Origin: Ensifer sp. LC163
GTDB taxonomy: Bacteria > Pseudomonadota > Alphaproteobacteria > Rhizobiales > Rhizobiaceae
Reading direction: 5' to 3'
NCBI RefSeq assembly: GCF_001695855.1
Contig: NZ_MBSS01000011.1
Span: 62,001 to 126,000, forward strand
Length of the DNA stretch: 64,000 nt
Positions 26,433 through 35,162 of this stretch are shown piece by piece. The notes beneath the pieces are model-generated. The model did no database searches, had not been told where the DNA came from, and saw only the letters and a program-made list of their open reading frames with translations. Position numbers and translations under genes: made by a program. The stretch's first letter is position 1. Each line of letters opens with the position of its first letter.

Positions 26433-28912
26433 TATTCCGCCGCGACGATCTTCGGGATCTCCGCCGAAGGAATGCGGCAGCTCACCTCGGTGCCTTCGCC
26501 CTCGTGGCTGCGGATCGATACGGTGCCGTGGTGAAGGCTGACGAAGCTCTCGACGATCGAAAGGCCGAGGCCGGCGCCGCCGCGCTGGCCGTGGCTTTCG
26601 AAGCGGTTGAACACCGTATCGAGCACATCCTGGGGGATGCCTGGTCCGCTGTCTGAAACGGAGAAGACGAAGTCTCCACCTTCGCGCCGGCAGGTCAGTT
26701 CGATGACGCTACCGTCAGGTGCAAAGTTGGCGGCGTTGGTCAAAAGCTTGATGAAGATCTGCTTCAGCCGCTGCTGGTCGGCGACCATGCGACCGAGGTT
26801 GTCGGGTGCCGCAACGCGCAGCGTCACGCCGCCTTCGACCAGCCGGTCCGCCATCTGGTGGGCGATGTCGTCGAGGAAGTCGGTGAGATTGATCTCCGAC
26901 ATGTCGAGCTCGACGATGCCGGCATCGACGGTGGCAAGGTCGAGAATGTCGTTGACGATGGTCAGAAGCAGCGACGAGGACGTGGCGATGTGGTCGACAT
27001 ATTCCGCCTGGCGATCGTTGAGGTCGCCGAAGGCAGGCGTCTTCAGCAGATCGGCAAAACCGATGATGTTGGTGAGCGGCGAGCGCAGCTCGTAGGACAC
27101 GTGATGAACGAAGTCGTTCTTCAGCGCATCCGCCTTGCGCAGCGCATCGTTCTTCTCGGTCAGGGCCCGTTCGACCCGCACACTGTCGGTGATGTTGACG
27201 AAGGTCAGCATCGTCTGGGCGTTCGGCAGCGGAATGACGGCGAAGTCGAGGATCAGGCCGGTTCTGAGTTCAAGAATGCCACGGCTCGAGGGCCGCTCGT
27301 CGTCGAAACTGGTGATGATATGGGAGAACCGTTTCCAGCCGTCCGGCTGGTCGTAGGACATGAGGCAGGCCTGCTCGATCGCGCGGATATGGGTGCCCGG
27401 CTGCGCCTCGGTCTCGTTGATGCCCCAGATCGCGCGGAAGGCCGGGTTGGAAAGCCTGATGCGGCCATCGGGACCGAACACCGCCACGCCTTCGGCCAGA
27501 TGGTCGATGGTCTCGCCCTGGACCTGCACCAGCGTGTTGTAGCGCGTTTCCAGATCGACCTTCTCGGTCAGGTTCTCGAACACCCAGGTGACGCCGCCCT
27601 GCGGCCGGGCCGTCGCAAACACCCGCAAGGTCTGGCCGTTCGGCAGGTGCCAGAGGTCGGATTGCGTATCGAGCGCCTGGTAGACGGAGAGCGCATTCGC
27701 CTTCCATTGTTTCCAGTTGAGCTGCTCGGGCAACTGACCGCCGGCGCGCAGGCGGTCGAGCACTTCGCCGTTGTCAGGCTTGCGCTCGAGGAAGCCCATG
27801 TCCAGATTCCAGAGGCGCTGGAAAGCCTGGTTGTAGAACTGCAGGCGCTGATTGCCGTCGAAGATGGCGACGGGCGTTGCGAGATGATCAAGCGTTTCCG
27901 CGTGGCTCTTGAGCGTGCGATTAAGCTCTTCCCGCACCGCCTCGACGCCGGAGACGTCGATGGCAATGCCGGTCGTTCCGGCTGGGCTGCGGGCGTCGAC
28001 GACGTCGAGGAATGTGCGGTTGCCCCTGACGACGGTCGAAAGCTTGTCGCGGAACGGCGTGTCGAAGGTCGAGACGGCGCGGATCTTTTCGCGCGCAACC
28101 GTCGCCAGCAGTTCACGGCCCTCGGCAATGGCCGCAGCGACGTTGGGTGCTTCCACCGCATCGGCATAGGCCTCATTGACCCATGTCAGCGCTCCATCGG
28201 TGCCGCGCTGCCAGACCGGCAGGTCGATCGCGTCGAGCAGGGTGCGGAAGGACGTCAGCGAGTTGTTGAGGCGATCGCGCTCGAGCTTCAGCTCGGCGAG
28301 TTCGGCCCGCATGTTGTTGAGCGCGATGAAGCGCACGAAAGCGCGTCCGCCGGAAACGCGGCCTTGGGCTTCAAGGACCTCGTTGCGCTGTGTTTCGAGC
28401 ACCAGATCGAAGCTGCGCGCCTGCGTGCGCAGAGTGTCGATCGCCTTTTCGAGCTCACTGGCGGAATGCGCCTTGATCCAGCGTCCGAACGCCAGGAATT
28501 CGCGATCGTCCGCCGGCGCCCCGGTTTCGGCCGGCAACTGGCCGAGCAGTTCGGCCCGTTCAGCCAGCCCGTCCCAGATGACGATGCGGCGGTTCTTGTC
28601 GGCAATGAGCGCCTGGAAGCGCGAGAGGCGTTGATTGGCGTCGGAAAGATCGGACCGCAGCTCGCGGTTTTCGGCTTCGATATTGCCGCGCTGGCGGATC
28701 AGCCAGATCGCCGAGATCATCGCTGCGGAAACGACGCCGATGAGGACGGAGAAGGTGATGACTTCCGACGAGCCGAAGATACTCGCCTTCTGCGCCGAGA
28801 CCTGGGCGACCGCATCCGTTGCGGCGAAAAGCGCCGTGCAGGCCATCAGGCGGCGAAGGAGTACCGGGCCTCTGCGGCGCGCGCCCGATGAGGTTTCTTG
28901 TGCTGTTGTCAT
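26432..28912 (-). CDS. divL: DivL-like cell-cycle pseudo-kinase (PAS, tyrosine in the H box)
   Basis: 826 residues from the ATG at 28912. Hydrophobic segments lie at about 20-36 and 51-72. Coiled and PAS-type regions follow (about 200-560, for example VFGPDGRIRLSNPAFRAIWG). Then come a dimerisation domain and a HATPase domain (DSGPGIP, GGAGLGLSIVESFV). In the H box the phosphorylated His is replaced by Tyr607 (HHVSYELRSPLTN). This substitution and the place between addB/murU and ahcY match DivL of alphaproteobacteria, which controls CckA and so CtrA activity at the pole. The alternative is an unnamed PAS kinase, but the tyrosine argues for DivL. Confidence 0.82.
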   Translation of the reverse strand: MTTAQETSSGARRRGPVLLRRLMACTALFAATDAVAQVSAQKASIFGSSEVITFSVLIGVVSAAMISAIWLIRQRGNIEAENRELRSDLSDANQRLSRFQALIADKNRRIVIWDGLAERAELLGQLPAETGAPADDREFLAFGRWIKAHSASELEKAIDTLRTQARSFDLVLETQRNEVLEAQGRVSGGRAFVRFIALNNMRAELAELKLERDRLNNSLTSFRTLLDAIDLPVWQRGTDGALTWVNEAYADAVEAPNVAAAIAEGRELLATVAREKIRAVSTFDTPFRDKLSTVVRGNRTFLDVVDARSPAGTTGIAIDVSGVEAVREELNRTLKSHAETLDHLATPVAIFDGNQRLQFYNQAFQRLWNLDMGFLERKPDNGEVLDRLRAGGQLPEQLNWKQWKANALSVYQALDTQSDLWHLPNGQTLRVFATARPQGGVTWVFENLTEKVDLETRYNTLVQVQGETIDHLAEGVAVFGPDGRIRLSNPAFRAIWGINETEAQPGTHIRAIEQACLMSYDQPDGWKRFSHIITSFDDERPSSRGILELRTGLILDFAVIPLPNAQTMLTFVNITDSVRVERALTEKNDALRKADALKNDFVHHVSYELRSPLTNIIGFADLLKTPAFGDLNDRQAEYVDHIATSSSLLLTIVNDILDLATVDAGIVELDMSEINLTDFLDDIAHQMADRLVEGGVTLRVAAPDNLGRMVADQQRLKQIFIKLLTNAANFAPDGSVIELTCRREGGDFVFSVSDSGPGIPQDVLDTVFNRFESHGQRGGAGLGLSIVESFVSLHHGTVSIRSHEGEGTEVSCRIPSAEIPKIVAAE

Positions 28913-29148
28913 GGCGCTGCCGTCCCCATCTGCCCGAAGGGTGCTGCCGGCCCTGTAGTGCCATGCGCAGTTCCGGCGATCCCATGAAGGGTTCGCGTCA
29001 GTTCCGATTGCATCCCCGGTCTGTCTCCGTCTGTTTGCCGCTTGCCGACAAGACATCCCACTCGCAACGCCCGAAGGTCCGCACCGGCATCACGAATCAA
29101 TGGGTTAGAGCATACTTCGTTGACGAATCGCCGGGAAGGGAGCCGCCC

Positions 29149-29185
29149 AAAAAAGAGGCCGCGCTCTCTTGTCAAGAACGCGGCC
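29149..29185 (-). terminator. Intrinsic terminator of ahcY
   Basis: GGCCGCG (29157-29163) pairs with CGCGGCC (29179-29185), and on the minus strand a T run follows (A run 29149-29154). It lies 31 bases after the ahcY stop. It suggests that divL has its own promoter in the remaining part of the 303-base gap 28913-29215, where nothing else is recognisable. Confidence 0.8.
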
Positions 29186-29215
29186 ACAACATGTTGTGGA
29201 TTGCCCGGGTAACGA

Positions 29216-30616
29216 TTAGTACCGGTAGTGTTCCGCCTTGAACGGACCCTGCTGGCCGACGCCGATATAGTCGGCCTGTTCCTGCGACAGTTCGGAGAGC
29301 TTCGCGCCGAGTTTGTTCAGGTGCAGGCGGGCGACCTTCTCGTCGAGTGCCTTCGGCAGAACGTAGACTTCGTTCTTGTAGTTCTCACCCTTGGTGAAGA
29401 GCTCGATCTGCGCCAGCACCTGGTTGGAGAACGAGGCGGACATCACGAAGGACGGGTGACCGGTGGCGTTGCCGAGGTTCAACAGGCGACCTTCCGACAG
29501 AAGGATCATGCGGTTGCCCTTCGGGAACTCGATCATGTCGACCTGCGGCTTGATGTTCGTCCACTTCAGGTTACGCAGCGCGGAGACCTGAATTTCATTG
29601 TCGAAGTGGCCGATATTGCCGACGATCGCCATGTCCTTCATCTCGCGCATGTGGTCCATGCGGATGACGTCCTTGTTGCCGGTCGTGGTGATGAAGATGT
29701 CGGCAGACGAAACAACGTCTTCGAGCTGGACGACTTCGAAACCGTCCATGGCGGCCTGCAGGGCGCAGATCGGGTCGATTTCCGTGACCTTGACGCGGGC
29801 GCCGGCGCCGCTGAGCGAGGCTGCGGAGCCTTTGCCGACGTCGCCGTAGCCGCAGACAACGGCAACCTTGCCGGCCATCATCACGTCGGTGCCGCGGCGG
29901 ATGCCGTCGACCAGCGATTCCTTGCAGCCGTACTTGTTGTCGAACTTCGACTTGGTGACGGAATCGTTGACGTTGATTGCCGGGAACGGCAGCAGGCCCT
30001 TGGCCTGGAGCTGGTACAGACGGTTGACGCCCGTGGTCGTTTCTTCGGTCACGCCCTTGATCGCGTCGCGCTGCTTGGTGAAGAAGCCCGGCGAAGCCTG
30101 GAGGCGCTTCTTGATCTGCGCGAACAGGATCTCTTCTTCTTCCGAACCCGGGTTGGAGAGAACGTCCTCGCCAGCTTCGGCGCGGGCGCCGAGCAGGATG
30201 TACATGGTCGCGTCGCCACCGTCGTCCAGGATCATGTTCGAGACGCCGCCGTCGGCCCACTGGAAGATCTTGTCGGTGTAGGTCCAGTATTCTTCGAGCG
30301 TTTCGCCCTTGACGGCGAAGACCGGGATGCCGCTGGCAGCGATGGCCGCAGCTGCATGGTCCTGGGTCGAGAAGATGTTGCACGAGGCCCAACGGATGTC
30401 GGCGCCCAGAACGGCGAGCGTTTCGATCAGCACGGCGGTCTGGATGGTCATGTGCAGCGAACCGGTGATCCGGGCGCCCTTCAGCGGCTTGGATGCGCCA
30501 AACTCTTCGCGGCAGGCCATCAGGCCCGGCATTTCCGTTTCGGCGATCGTAATTTCCTTGCGTCCGAAATCGGCAAGACCGATGTCGGCGACGATGTAAT
30601 CCAGAGTGGTGGTCAT
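29216..30616 (-). CDS. ahcY: Adenosylhomocysteinase (SAH hydrolase)
   Basis: 466 residues from the ATG at 30616 ([18 protein letters not shown]), with GGAG 7 bases before it. NAD-dependent enzyme: substrate-binding [15 protein letters not shown], the catalytic region [14 protein letters not shown] and the Rossmann loop [17 protein letters not shown]. The C-terminus ends in Lys-Ala-Glu-His-Tyr-Arg-Tyr, as in the family. It splits S-adenosylhomocysteine to homocysteine and adenosine, relieving inhibition of methyltransferases. A palindromic operator lies about 135 bases upstream. It is bounded by its own terminator. Confidence 0.98.
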   Translation of the reverse strand: MTTTLDYIVADIGLADFGRKEITIAETEMPGLMACREEFGASKPLKGARITGSLHMTIQTAVLIETLAVLGADIRWASCNIFSTQDHAAAAIAASGIPVFAVKGETLEEYWTYTDKIFQWADGGVSNMILDDGGDATMYILLGARAEAGEDVLSNPGSEEEEILFAQIKKRLQASPGFFTKQRDAIKGVTEETTTGVNRLYQLQAKGLLPFPAINVNDSVTKSKFDNKYGCKESLVDGIRRGTDVMMAGKVAVVCGYGDVGKGSAASLSGAGARVKVTEIDPICALQAAMDGFEVVQLEDVVSSADIFITTTGNKDVIRMDHMREMKDMAIVGNIGHFDNEIQVSALRNLKWTNIKPQVDMIEFPKGNRMILLSEGRLLNLGNATGHPSFVMSASFSNQVLAQIELFTKGENYKNEVYVLPKALDEKVARLHLNKLGAKLSELSQEQADYIGVGQQGPFKAEHYRY

Positions 30617-30749
30617 GAAATTCTCCAGGCTAATCTCTTCAAGCCGCTCTGGCCCTCTGGCCATCCGGCGGCACGACAATGCCTCCCGCGCATACCATCG
30701 CGGTGAGAGTGCGATCGATCTATCAGGATTTCCGGGGCAGGGCAACCTC

Positions 30750-30780
30750 GATATAAAGAAGTCTTTATATCTTTATATTG
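30750..30780 (-). promoter_or_regulatory. Candidate operator upstream of ahcY (ATATAAAGA half-sites)
   Basis: GATATAAAGA-AG-TCTTTATATC (30750-30771) is a perfect inverted repeat, and a third half-site TCTTTATATTG continues to 30780. Read towards ahcY it gives two direct copies of ATATAAAGA and one inverted. This form is typical of ArsR-type repressor sites, and ArsR-family regulators sensing SAH or SAM are known for methyl-cycle genes in Proteobacteria. The regulator itself is not in the window. Confidence 0.5.
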
Positions 30781-30784
30781 TCGG

Positions 30785-31075
30785 TTACATTTCTTCGCCG
30801 AACTTGTCGCGCACCAGCGCGTCGAGCGCATTCAGCGCTTCTTCGGCCTGCACGCCGCTGGCGGTGACGTAAACGCTGGAACCGGTGCTGGCGGCCAGCA
30901 TCATCAGGCCCATGATCGAGGTTCCCCCGACAGTGCTGCCGTCCTTCGACACAGTGATTTCGGCATCGTAGGCCTCGACTGTTTGGACGAACTTCGCCGA
31001 AGCGCGAGCATGGAGCCCGCGCTTGTTGACGATGAGAAGTTCGCGCGTCAGGGACATGTCGGGGCGATGGTCCAT
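30785..31075 (-). CDS. Phosphocarrier protein HPr (regulatory PTS)
   Basis: 96 residues from the ATG at 31075; the adjacent ATG at 31078 is equally placed. The phosphorylated His is His22 in NKRGLHARAS. The regulatory Ser53 lies in GGTSIMGLMML, the site used by HPr kinase. Its stretch of about 90 core residues is the normal HPr length. The start overlaps the EIIA stop (ATGATG), so translation is coupled. No sugar-specific PTS permease is present, so this is a regulatory chain, as in other rhizobia. Confidence 0.93.
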   Translation of the reverse strand: MDHRPDMSLTRELLIVNKRGLHARASAKFVQTVEAYDAEITVSKDGSTVGGTSIMGLMMLAASTGSSVYVTASGVQAEEALNALDALVRDKFGEEM

Positions 31076-31476
31076 CATTTTCCACTCAGGACGCGGCTGG
31101 CGACATTGATGTATTTGCGTCCCGCCTCGGAGGCTTCCAGCAGGGCCTTGTCCATGTCGCTCTCGCCACGCACGCCGGCGAGCTTGATCAACATCGGCAG
31201 GTTGACGCCGGCGATGACTTCGACGGTGCCACTGCGCATGACCGAGATGGCGAGATTGGAGGGCGTGCCGCCGAACATGTCGGTGAGAATGATGACGCCG
31301 TGGCCCTCGTCGACATTGGTCACGGCGTCGAGGATATCCTGCCGACGCTGATCCATGTCGTCCTCGGGGCCGATGCAAACGGTCTCGATAGCTTTTTGCG
31401 GACCGACAACATGCTCGAGCGCATGCCGGAATTCCTCAGCCAGCTTGCCATGGGTGACAAGCACAAGTCCGATCAT
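31075..31476 (-). CDS. PTS EIIA component, mannose family (ManX-like)
   Basis: 133 residues, a stand-alone EIIA of the mannose/fructose/sorbose family. Active His9 is in LVTHGKLAEEF, and the EIIA-Man block IILTDMFGGTPSNLA lies near residue 65. No IIB, IIC or IID partner is nearby, so it does not serve transport. It forms with HPr and HprK a phospho-relay; in Sinorhizobium meliloti these proteins affect succinate-mediated catabolite repression. A 156-base gap separates it from hprK, so it may have its own promoter. Confidence 0.92.
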   Translation of the reverse strand: MIGLVLVTHGKLAEEFRHALEHVVGPQKAIETVCIGPEDDMDQRRQDILDAVTNVDEGHGVIILTDMFGGTPSNLAISVMRSGTVEVIAGVNLPMLIKLAGVRGESDMDKALLEASEAGRKYINVASRVLSGK

Positions 31477-31632
31477 GGGTATCTTTTCTCCGACTGCACG
31501 CGCAATTCACTGATGGTCAGATATCGCAATGCAGCAATTTCGTCCACCTGTTGGGGCGGCCATCTTGGCAAGGAAAAGGCGAAGTGCAAGCCAAAAATGC
31601 CGAAAAACCAGCCCGGTTGCCTGCAACTATAG

Positions 31633-32091
31633 CTAAAATCCTAATTTTTCGGGTAGCAGTGCACGCAGAGCAGCAAGCATATGTACGCCGTTTTCAATGG
31701 GAACGCGAACAATTGGCAGTCTACCACCGACGGGTAGGGGGAGTTCCTCGTTTTCCGGCGGCAGGCGCGGATCGAATGGCGCGCCGACGGGCAGGATTGC
31801 CCAATCCATAACCGCCGCCGGTACCGTCTCGAGCCTGGCAATGCCGGCGCCGCGGATCTCGATCAGGCCCTCGATCGGCGCGGGGCAACGGGCGATGATC
31901 CGATCCTGCGCCAGGCAGAGCTCGACGCGATCGTCGGCGACCAGTGCCGCGAAATGCCCCATCTGGCGTGCCGCCGATATGCAGGCGAGCGCCAGCCTCG
32001 ATTTGCCGATGCCGGAAGGCCCGGTTACCAGGAAGCCGGTCGTGCCCAGGACCATTGCCGTGCCGTGAACGTTGTGCCGCGGCGGCGTCAC
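31633..32091 (-). CDS. hprK: HPr kinase/phosphorylase, short alphaproteobacterial form
   Basis: 152 residues, about half the length of the Firmicutes enzyme: only the C-terminal kinase domain is present. Walker A TGPSGIGKSRLAL lies near residue 23, then VADDRVEL, and the family block IEIRGAGIARLE. It phosphorylates HPr on the regulatory serine. The GTG start overlaps the chvG stop by 4 bases (GTGA), tying its translation to the envelope-stress sensor kinase. The short form is usual for rhizobia. Confidence 0.93.
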   Translation of the reverse strand: MTPPRHNVHGTAMVLGTTGFLVTGPSGIGKSRLALACISAARQMGHFAALVADDRVELCLAQDRIIARCPAPIEGLIEIRGAGIARLETVPAAVMDWAILPVGAPFDPRLPPENEELPLPVGGRLPIVRVPIENGVHMLAALRALLPEKLGF

Positions 32092-33872
32092 GCGTGCGGC
32101 TCCGCGGGCAGCGAAAGCACGAAGCGGGCGCCGACGATCTGCCCACCCGGGCCCATGACGTTCTCGGCCTTTAGCGTGCCGCCATGCGCTTCGGCGATCT
32201 GGCGGGAGATCGACAGGCCGAGGCCGGAGTTCTGGCCAAAATCTTCGCCTTCCGGCCTGTCCGTGTAGAAGCGCTCGAAGATCCGGTCGATGTCTTCCGC
32301 CTGGATGCCGGGACCGTTGTCCTCGACATAGACGAGGACGCGCGACCGGGAACGGGTGAGGCGCACGACGATGCGGCCGCCCTGTTCGGGCACGAAGGAG
32401 CGGGCGTTTTCGATCAGGTTGGTGATGATCTGGCCGATGCGCAGCTCGTAACCGTTGATGGCGAAACGCGCCTTGGGGCTGTCCTTCCGGTCGATGACGA
32501 AATCGAGCAGCACCGGCTTCTTCTTGCTGCGGATCTGGCGGGAGATATCGACGAGATCGCCGAGCAGCCTTTCGAGGTCGACCACCTTGGCATCGCTGCG
32601 CGCCAGTTCCGCGTCGAGGCGCGAGGCGTCGGAGATATCGCTGATCAGGCGGTCGAGGCGACGGACGTCGTGCTGGATGACATCCATCAGCCGCTTTTTC
32701 GATTCGTCGGTGCGGGCAAGCGGCAGGGTCTCGACCGCGCTGCGCAGCGAGGTCAGCGGATTCTTCAGCTCATGGCTGACATCGGCGGCGAAATTCTCGA
32801 TCGCCGCGATCCGGTCGTACAGTGCGGTCGTCATCTCGCGCAGCGCGACCGACAGATTGCCGATTTCGTCCTGACGCGACGAGAAATCCGGAATTTCTTC
32901 GCGCTCCTTGGCGCCGCCACGGCGCACCCGGATGGCGGCGGCCGAGAGGCGCCGCAGTGGGTTGGCGATCGTCGACGACAAGAGCAGCGACAGAATGACG
33001 TTGACGAGGGCGGCTACCCCGAACACGCGGATAATGGCGAGGCGCTCGGCATGCACGATCTTGTCGATGTCGCCAGCCTGGGTGGACAAGAGCAATACGC
33101 CGAGAACGGCGCGGGACCGCTGAACCGGCACCGCGACCGAGACGATGAGTTCGCCCTTCTCGGTCACACGGCGCACCGCGCCACGCACGCCGGTCAGCGC
33201 GTTCATCACTTCCGGATAGATCGACCCGTTGCCGCCCGGCGGTTCCTTGTAGAGCGGCAGGTCGCCCGACTGCAGCAAGCGGTTGATCCAGCTTCCGAAC
33301 TTTTCCTCGATACCGGTGGCTTCGGGATCGACGGGCGGCAGGTCGAAGCGCAACACCTGGCCGCCGCTATAGAGGTGGCGTGAATCGAGCAGCAGATCCG
33401 CATCGGCGTCGAACAGGCGGGCGCGGGTGCGGGTCGGCGAGATCAGCCGCCTGAGGACCGGGGCAACCCGTTCCTGGATGATCGGAAAATCAAGGTCTTC
33501 GTCGCTCGGCAGCGGCGTGATGCTCTGGCCGGCCTGCAGCTCCAGCAGTTTTTCGGGATCGATGGTGATCGAATTGGTGTCGACCGAGGCGGAGGCCGAA
33601 ATGGCGCCGGCGATGATTTCGCCCTGAGTCAGCAGGCTTTCGACACGCGCGTCGATCAGGCCTTCGCGGAACTGGTTGAGATACATGATCCCGCCGACCA
33701 GGACCACGAGCGCGACGAGGTTGAAGAAGACGATTCGTCGCGTCAGGCTCGAAAAGACGGCGTTGCCGAACAGGCGGCGAATCAGCGTGAAGGAATAGGC
33801 CCAGCGCCGCTGGCCGTTGCGGGCCGATGCCCGTCCATCAAGTTCATCGACATCGCCTTGCAAGACTTCCAC
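32088..33872 (-). CDS. chvG: Sensor histidine kinase ChvG/ExoS
   Basis: 594 residues if started at the GTG at 33872, close to the length I recall for S. meliloti ExoS; an upstream GTG at 33929 adds 19 residues. Transmembrane segments lie near residues 45-65 (IVFFNLVALVVLVGGIMYL) and 275-300 (VFGVAALVNVILSLLLSST), flanking a periplasmic sensor domain. HAMP follows, then the H box FAADVSHELKNPLTSLRSAV, N box LIENARSF and VEDNGPGIQ. It phosphorylates ChvI in response to acid and envelope signals and controls exopolysaccharide and motility. ExoR, its periplasmic partner in rhizobia, is not in the window. Confidence 0.94.
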   Translation of the reverse strand: MEVLQGDVDELDGRASARNGQRRWAYSFTLIRRLFGNAVFSSLTRRIVFFNLVALVVLVGGIMYLNQFREGLIDARVESLLTQGEIIAGAISASASVDTNSITIDPEKLLELQAGQSITPLPSDEDLDFPIIQERVAPVLRRLISPTRTRARLFDADADLLLDSRHLYSGGQVLRFDLPPVDPEATGIEEKFGSWINRLLQSGDLPLYKEPPGGNGSIYPEVMNALTGVRGAVRRVTEKGELIVSVAVPVQRSRAVLGVLLLSTQAGDIDKIVHAERLAIIRVFGVAALVNVILSLLLSSTIANPLRRLSAAAIRVRRGGAKEREEIPDFSSRQDEIGNLSVALREMTTALYDRIAAIENFAADVSHELKNPLTSLRSAVETLPLARTDESKKRLMDVIQHDVRRLDRLISDISDASRLDAELARSDAKVVDLERLLGDLVDISRQIRSKKKPVLLDFVIDRKDSPKARFAINGYELRIGQIITNLIENARSFVPEQGGRIVVRLTRSRSRVLVYVEDNGPGIQAEDIDRIFERFYTDRPEGEDFGQNSGLGLSISRQIAEAHGGTLKAENVMGPGGQIVGARFVLSLPAEPHA

Positions 33873-34104
33873 CAAGTCTTTCCGCTCCTGCAGCGGATCA
33901 CCCCCGCCGTATCTTCTGATTGCGAACACGCGTTACCCGCATGCCGGGTTTCGCAGGTTCGCCGATGTTCTTTTCTGGTCTTCGGTCTCGTGGATCCAAT
34001 GCCACCGGCCAAGCCAAGAGGCGGGTCGAAGCCTGCCCGCCATCGCATCGGTTCTGAATGCTCCACAAACGCCGCGATGGCAAGTCCTCGAGGCCCCTAT
34101 CGCC

Positions 34105-34833
34105 TCAGGCCATCTCGCGAAAGCGGTAGCCGACGCCGTAGAGCGTCTCGATCATGTCGAAGTCGTTGTCGACCATCTTGAATTTCTTGCGCAGCCGCTT
34201 GATGTGGCTGTCGATGGTGCGATCGTCGACGTAGACCTGCTCGTCATAGGCCGCGTCCATCAGGGCATCGCGGCTCTTCACCACGCCCGGGCGCTGGGCA
34301 AGCGAGTGAAGAATGAGAAACTCGGTGACCGTCAGGGTTACCGGCTCGTTCTTCCAGGTGCAGGTGTGGCGCTCCTGGTCCATGACCAGCTGCCCGCGCT
34401 CCAGCGAGCGCGAGGGCGCGTCGGACGTCTTGGGTGTTCCGGCGGTGCCGCCGGCTGCCGCCGCTTCGCGGTTGGCCGCCCGGCGCAGGATCGCCTTGAC
34501 GCGCTCGACCAGCAGGCGCTGGGAGAACGGCTTGGTGATGAAATCGTCGGCCCCCATCTTCAGGCCGAAGAGCTCGTCGATTTCCTCGTCCTTCGACGTC
34601 AGGAAGATCACCGGCAGATCCGACTTCTGACGCAGGCGCCGCAACAGCTCCATGCCGTCCATGCGCGGCATCTTGATGTCGAAGATCGCAAGCTGCGGCG
34701 GCCGGGCCAAAAGGCCTTCGAGCGCGGAGGCGCCGTCCGTATAGGTCTCGACCTTGTAACCTTCAGCTTCAAGGGCGATGGATACGGACGTCAGGATATT
34801 CCGGTCATCATCGACAAGCGCGATGGTCTGCAT
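34105..34833 (-). CDS. chvI: Response regulator ChvI
   Basis: 242 residues from the ATG at 34833 ([12 protein letters not shown]), with ACGGAG 9 bases before it. The receiver domain has acidic residues DDD at 8-10, phosphorylated Asp52 in [13 protein letters not shown], and Lys in FITKPFS. The OmpR-type winged helix contains [16 protein letters not shown] and [18 protein letters not shown]. It is the partner of ChvG, encoded after a 232-base gap. It is divergent from pckA across a 329-base AT-rich region that must contain promoters for both. Confidence 0.96.
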   Translation of the reverse strand: MQTIALVDDDRNILTSVSIALEAEGYKVETYTDGASALEGLLARPPQLAIFDIKMPRMDGMELLRRLRQKSDLPVIFLTSKDEEIDELFGLKMGADDFITKPFSQRLLVERVKAILRRAANREAAAAGGTAGTPKTSDAPSRSLERGQLVMDQERHTCTWKNEPVTLTVTEFLILHSLAQRPGVVKSRDALMDAAYDEQVYVDDRTIDSHIKRLRKKFKMVDNDFDMIETLYGVGYRFREMA

Positions 34834-35010
34834 CGTGTTCAACTCCGTCATTTGAGGCCGATTACCGGTTTCGTCGCCGAATCCGCGGCAACCGCGAGTC
34901 ACGGGTGCGTTACTTGAGTATAAAGGTGGAACAAATTGTGGCGAAGCCCAAAAAGCTCTCGAGCGTACACTCCGTCGCTCAGAGGCAGATATGGCGCAGG
35001 GAACTCGGAT

Positions 35011-35054
35011 TCAACCGATTAAAAAAACGATAATTTTCTTTAAATCGATTAATA
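35011..35054 (+). promoter_or_regulatory. Paired CGATTAA sites upstream of pckA, candidate LacI-type (PckR) operator
   Basis: TCAACCGATTAAAAA (35011-35025) and TTTAAATCGATTAATA (35039-35054) are two imperfect palindromes centred on CG, as LacI-family operators are. They stand about 110-150 bases before the pckA start, in the AT-rich chvI-pckA gap (34834-35162). A LacI-family regulator, PckR, is known to control pckA in Sinorhizobium. I have not the exact motif at hand, so the assignment is inference. Confidence 0.35.
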
Positions 35055-35162
35055 TACTGAAATCATTATTCTTTTTTTGACGTCGCCTTGTTTTTGAGCG
35101 AGCATGCAAGTATGTTCCGGCCAAATTCAACGCCAATGGCCAAACACGAAGGAAGCTTGACC

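Noticed and set aside
30617-30749. Possible SAH or SAM riboswitch in the ahcY leader
   Set aside because: No conserved core of the known SAH or SAM-II riboswitches could be recognised by eye; the palindromic operator further upstream explains control better.
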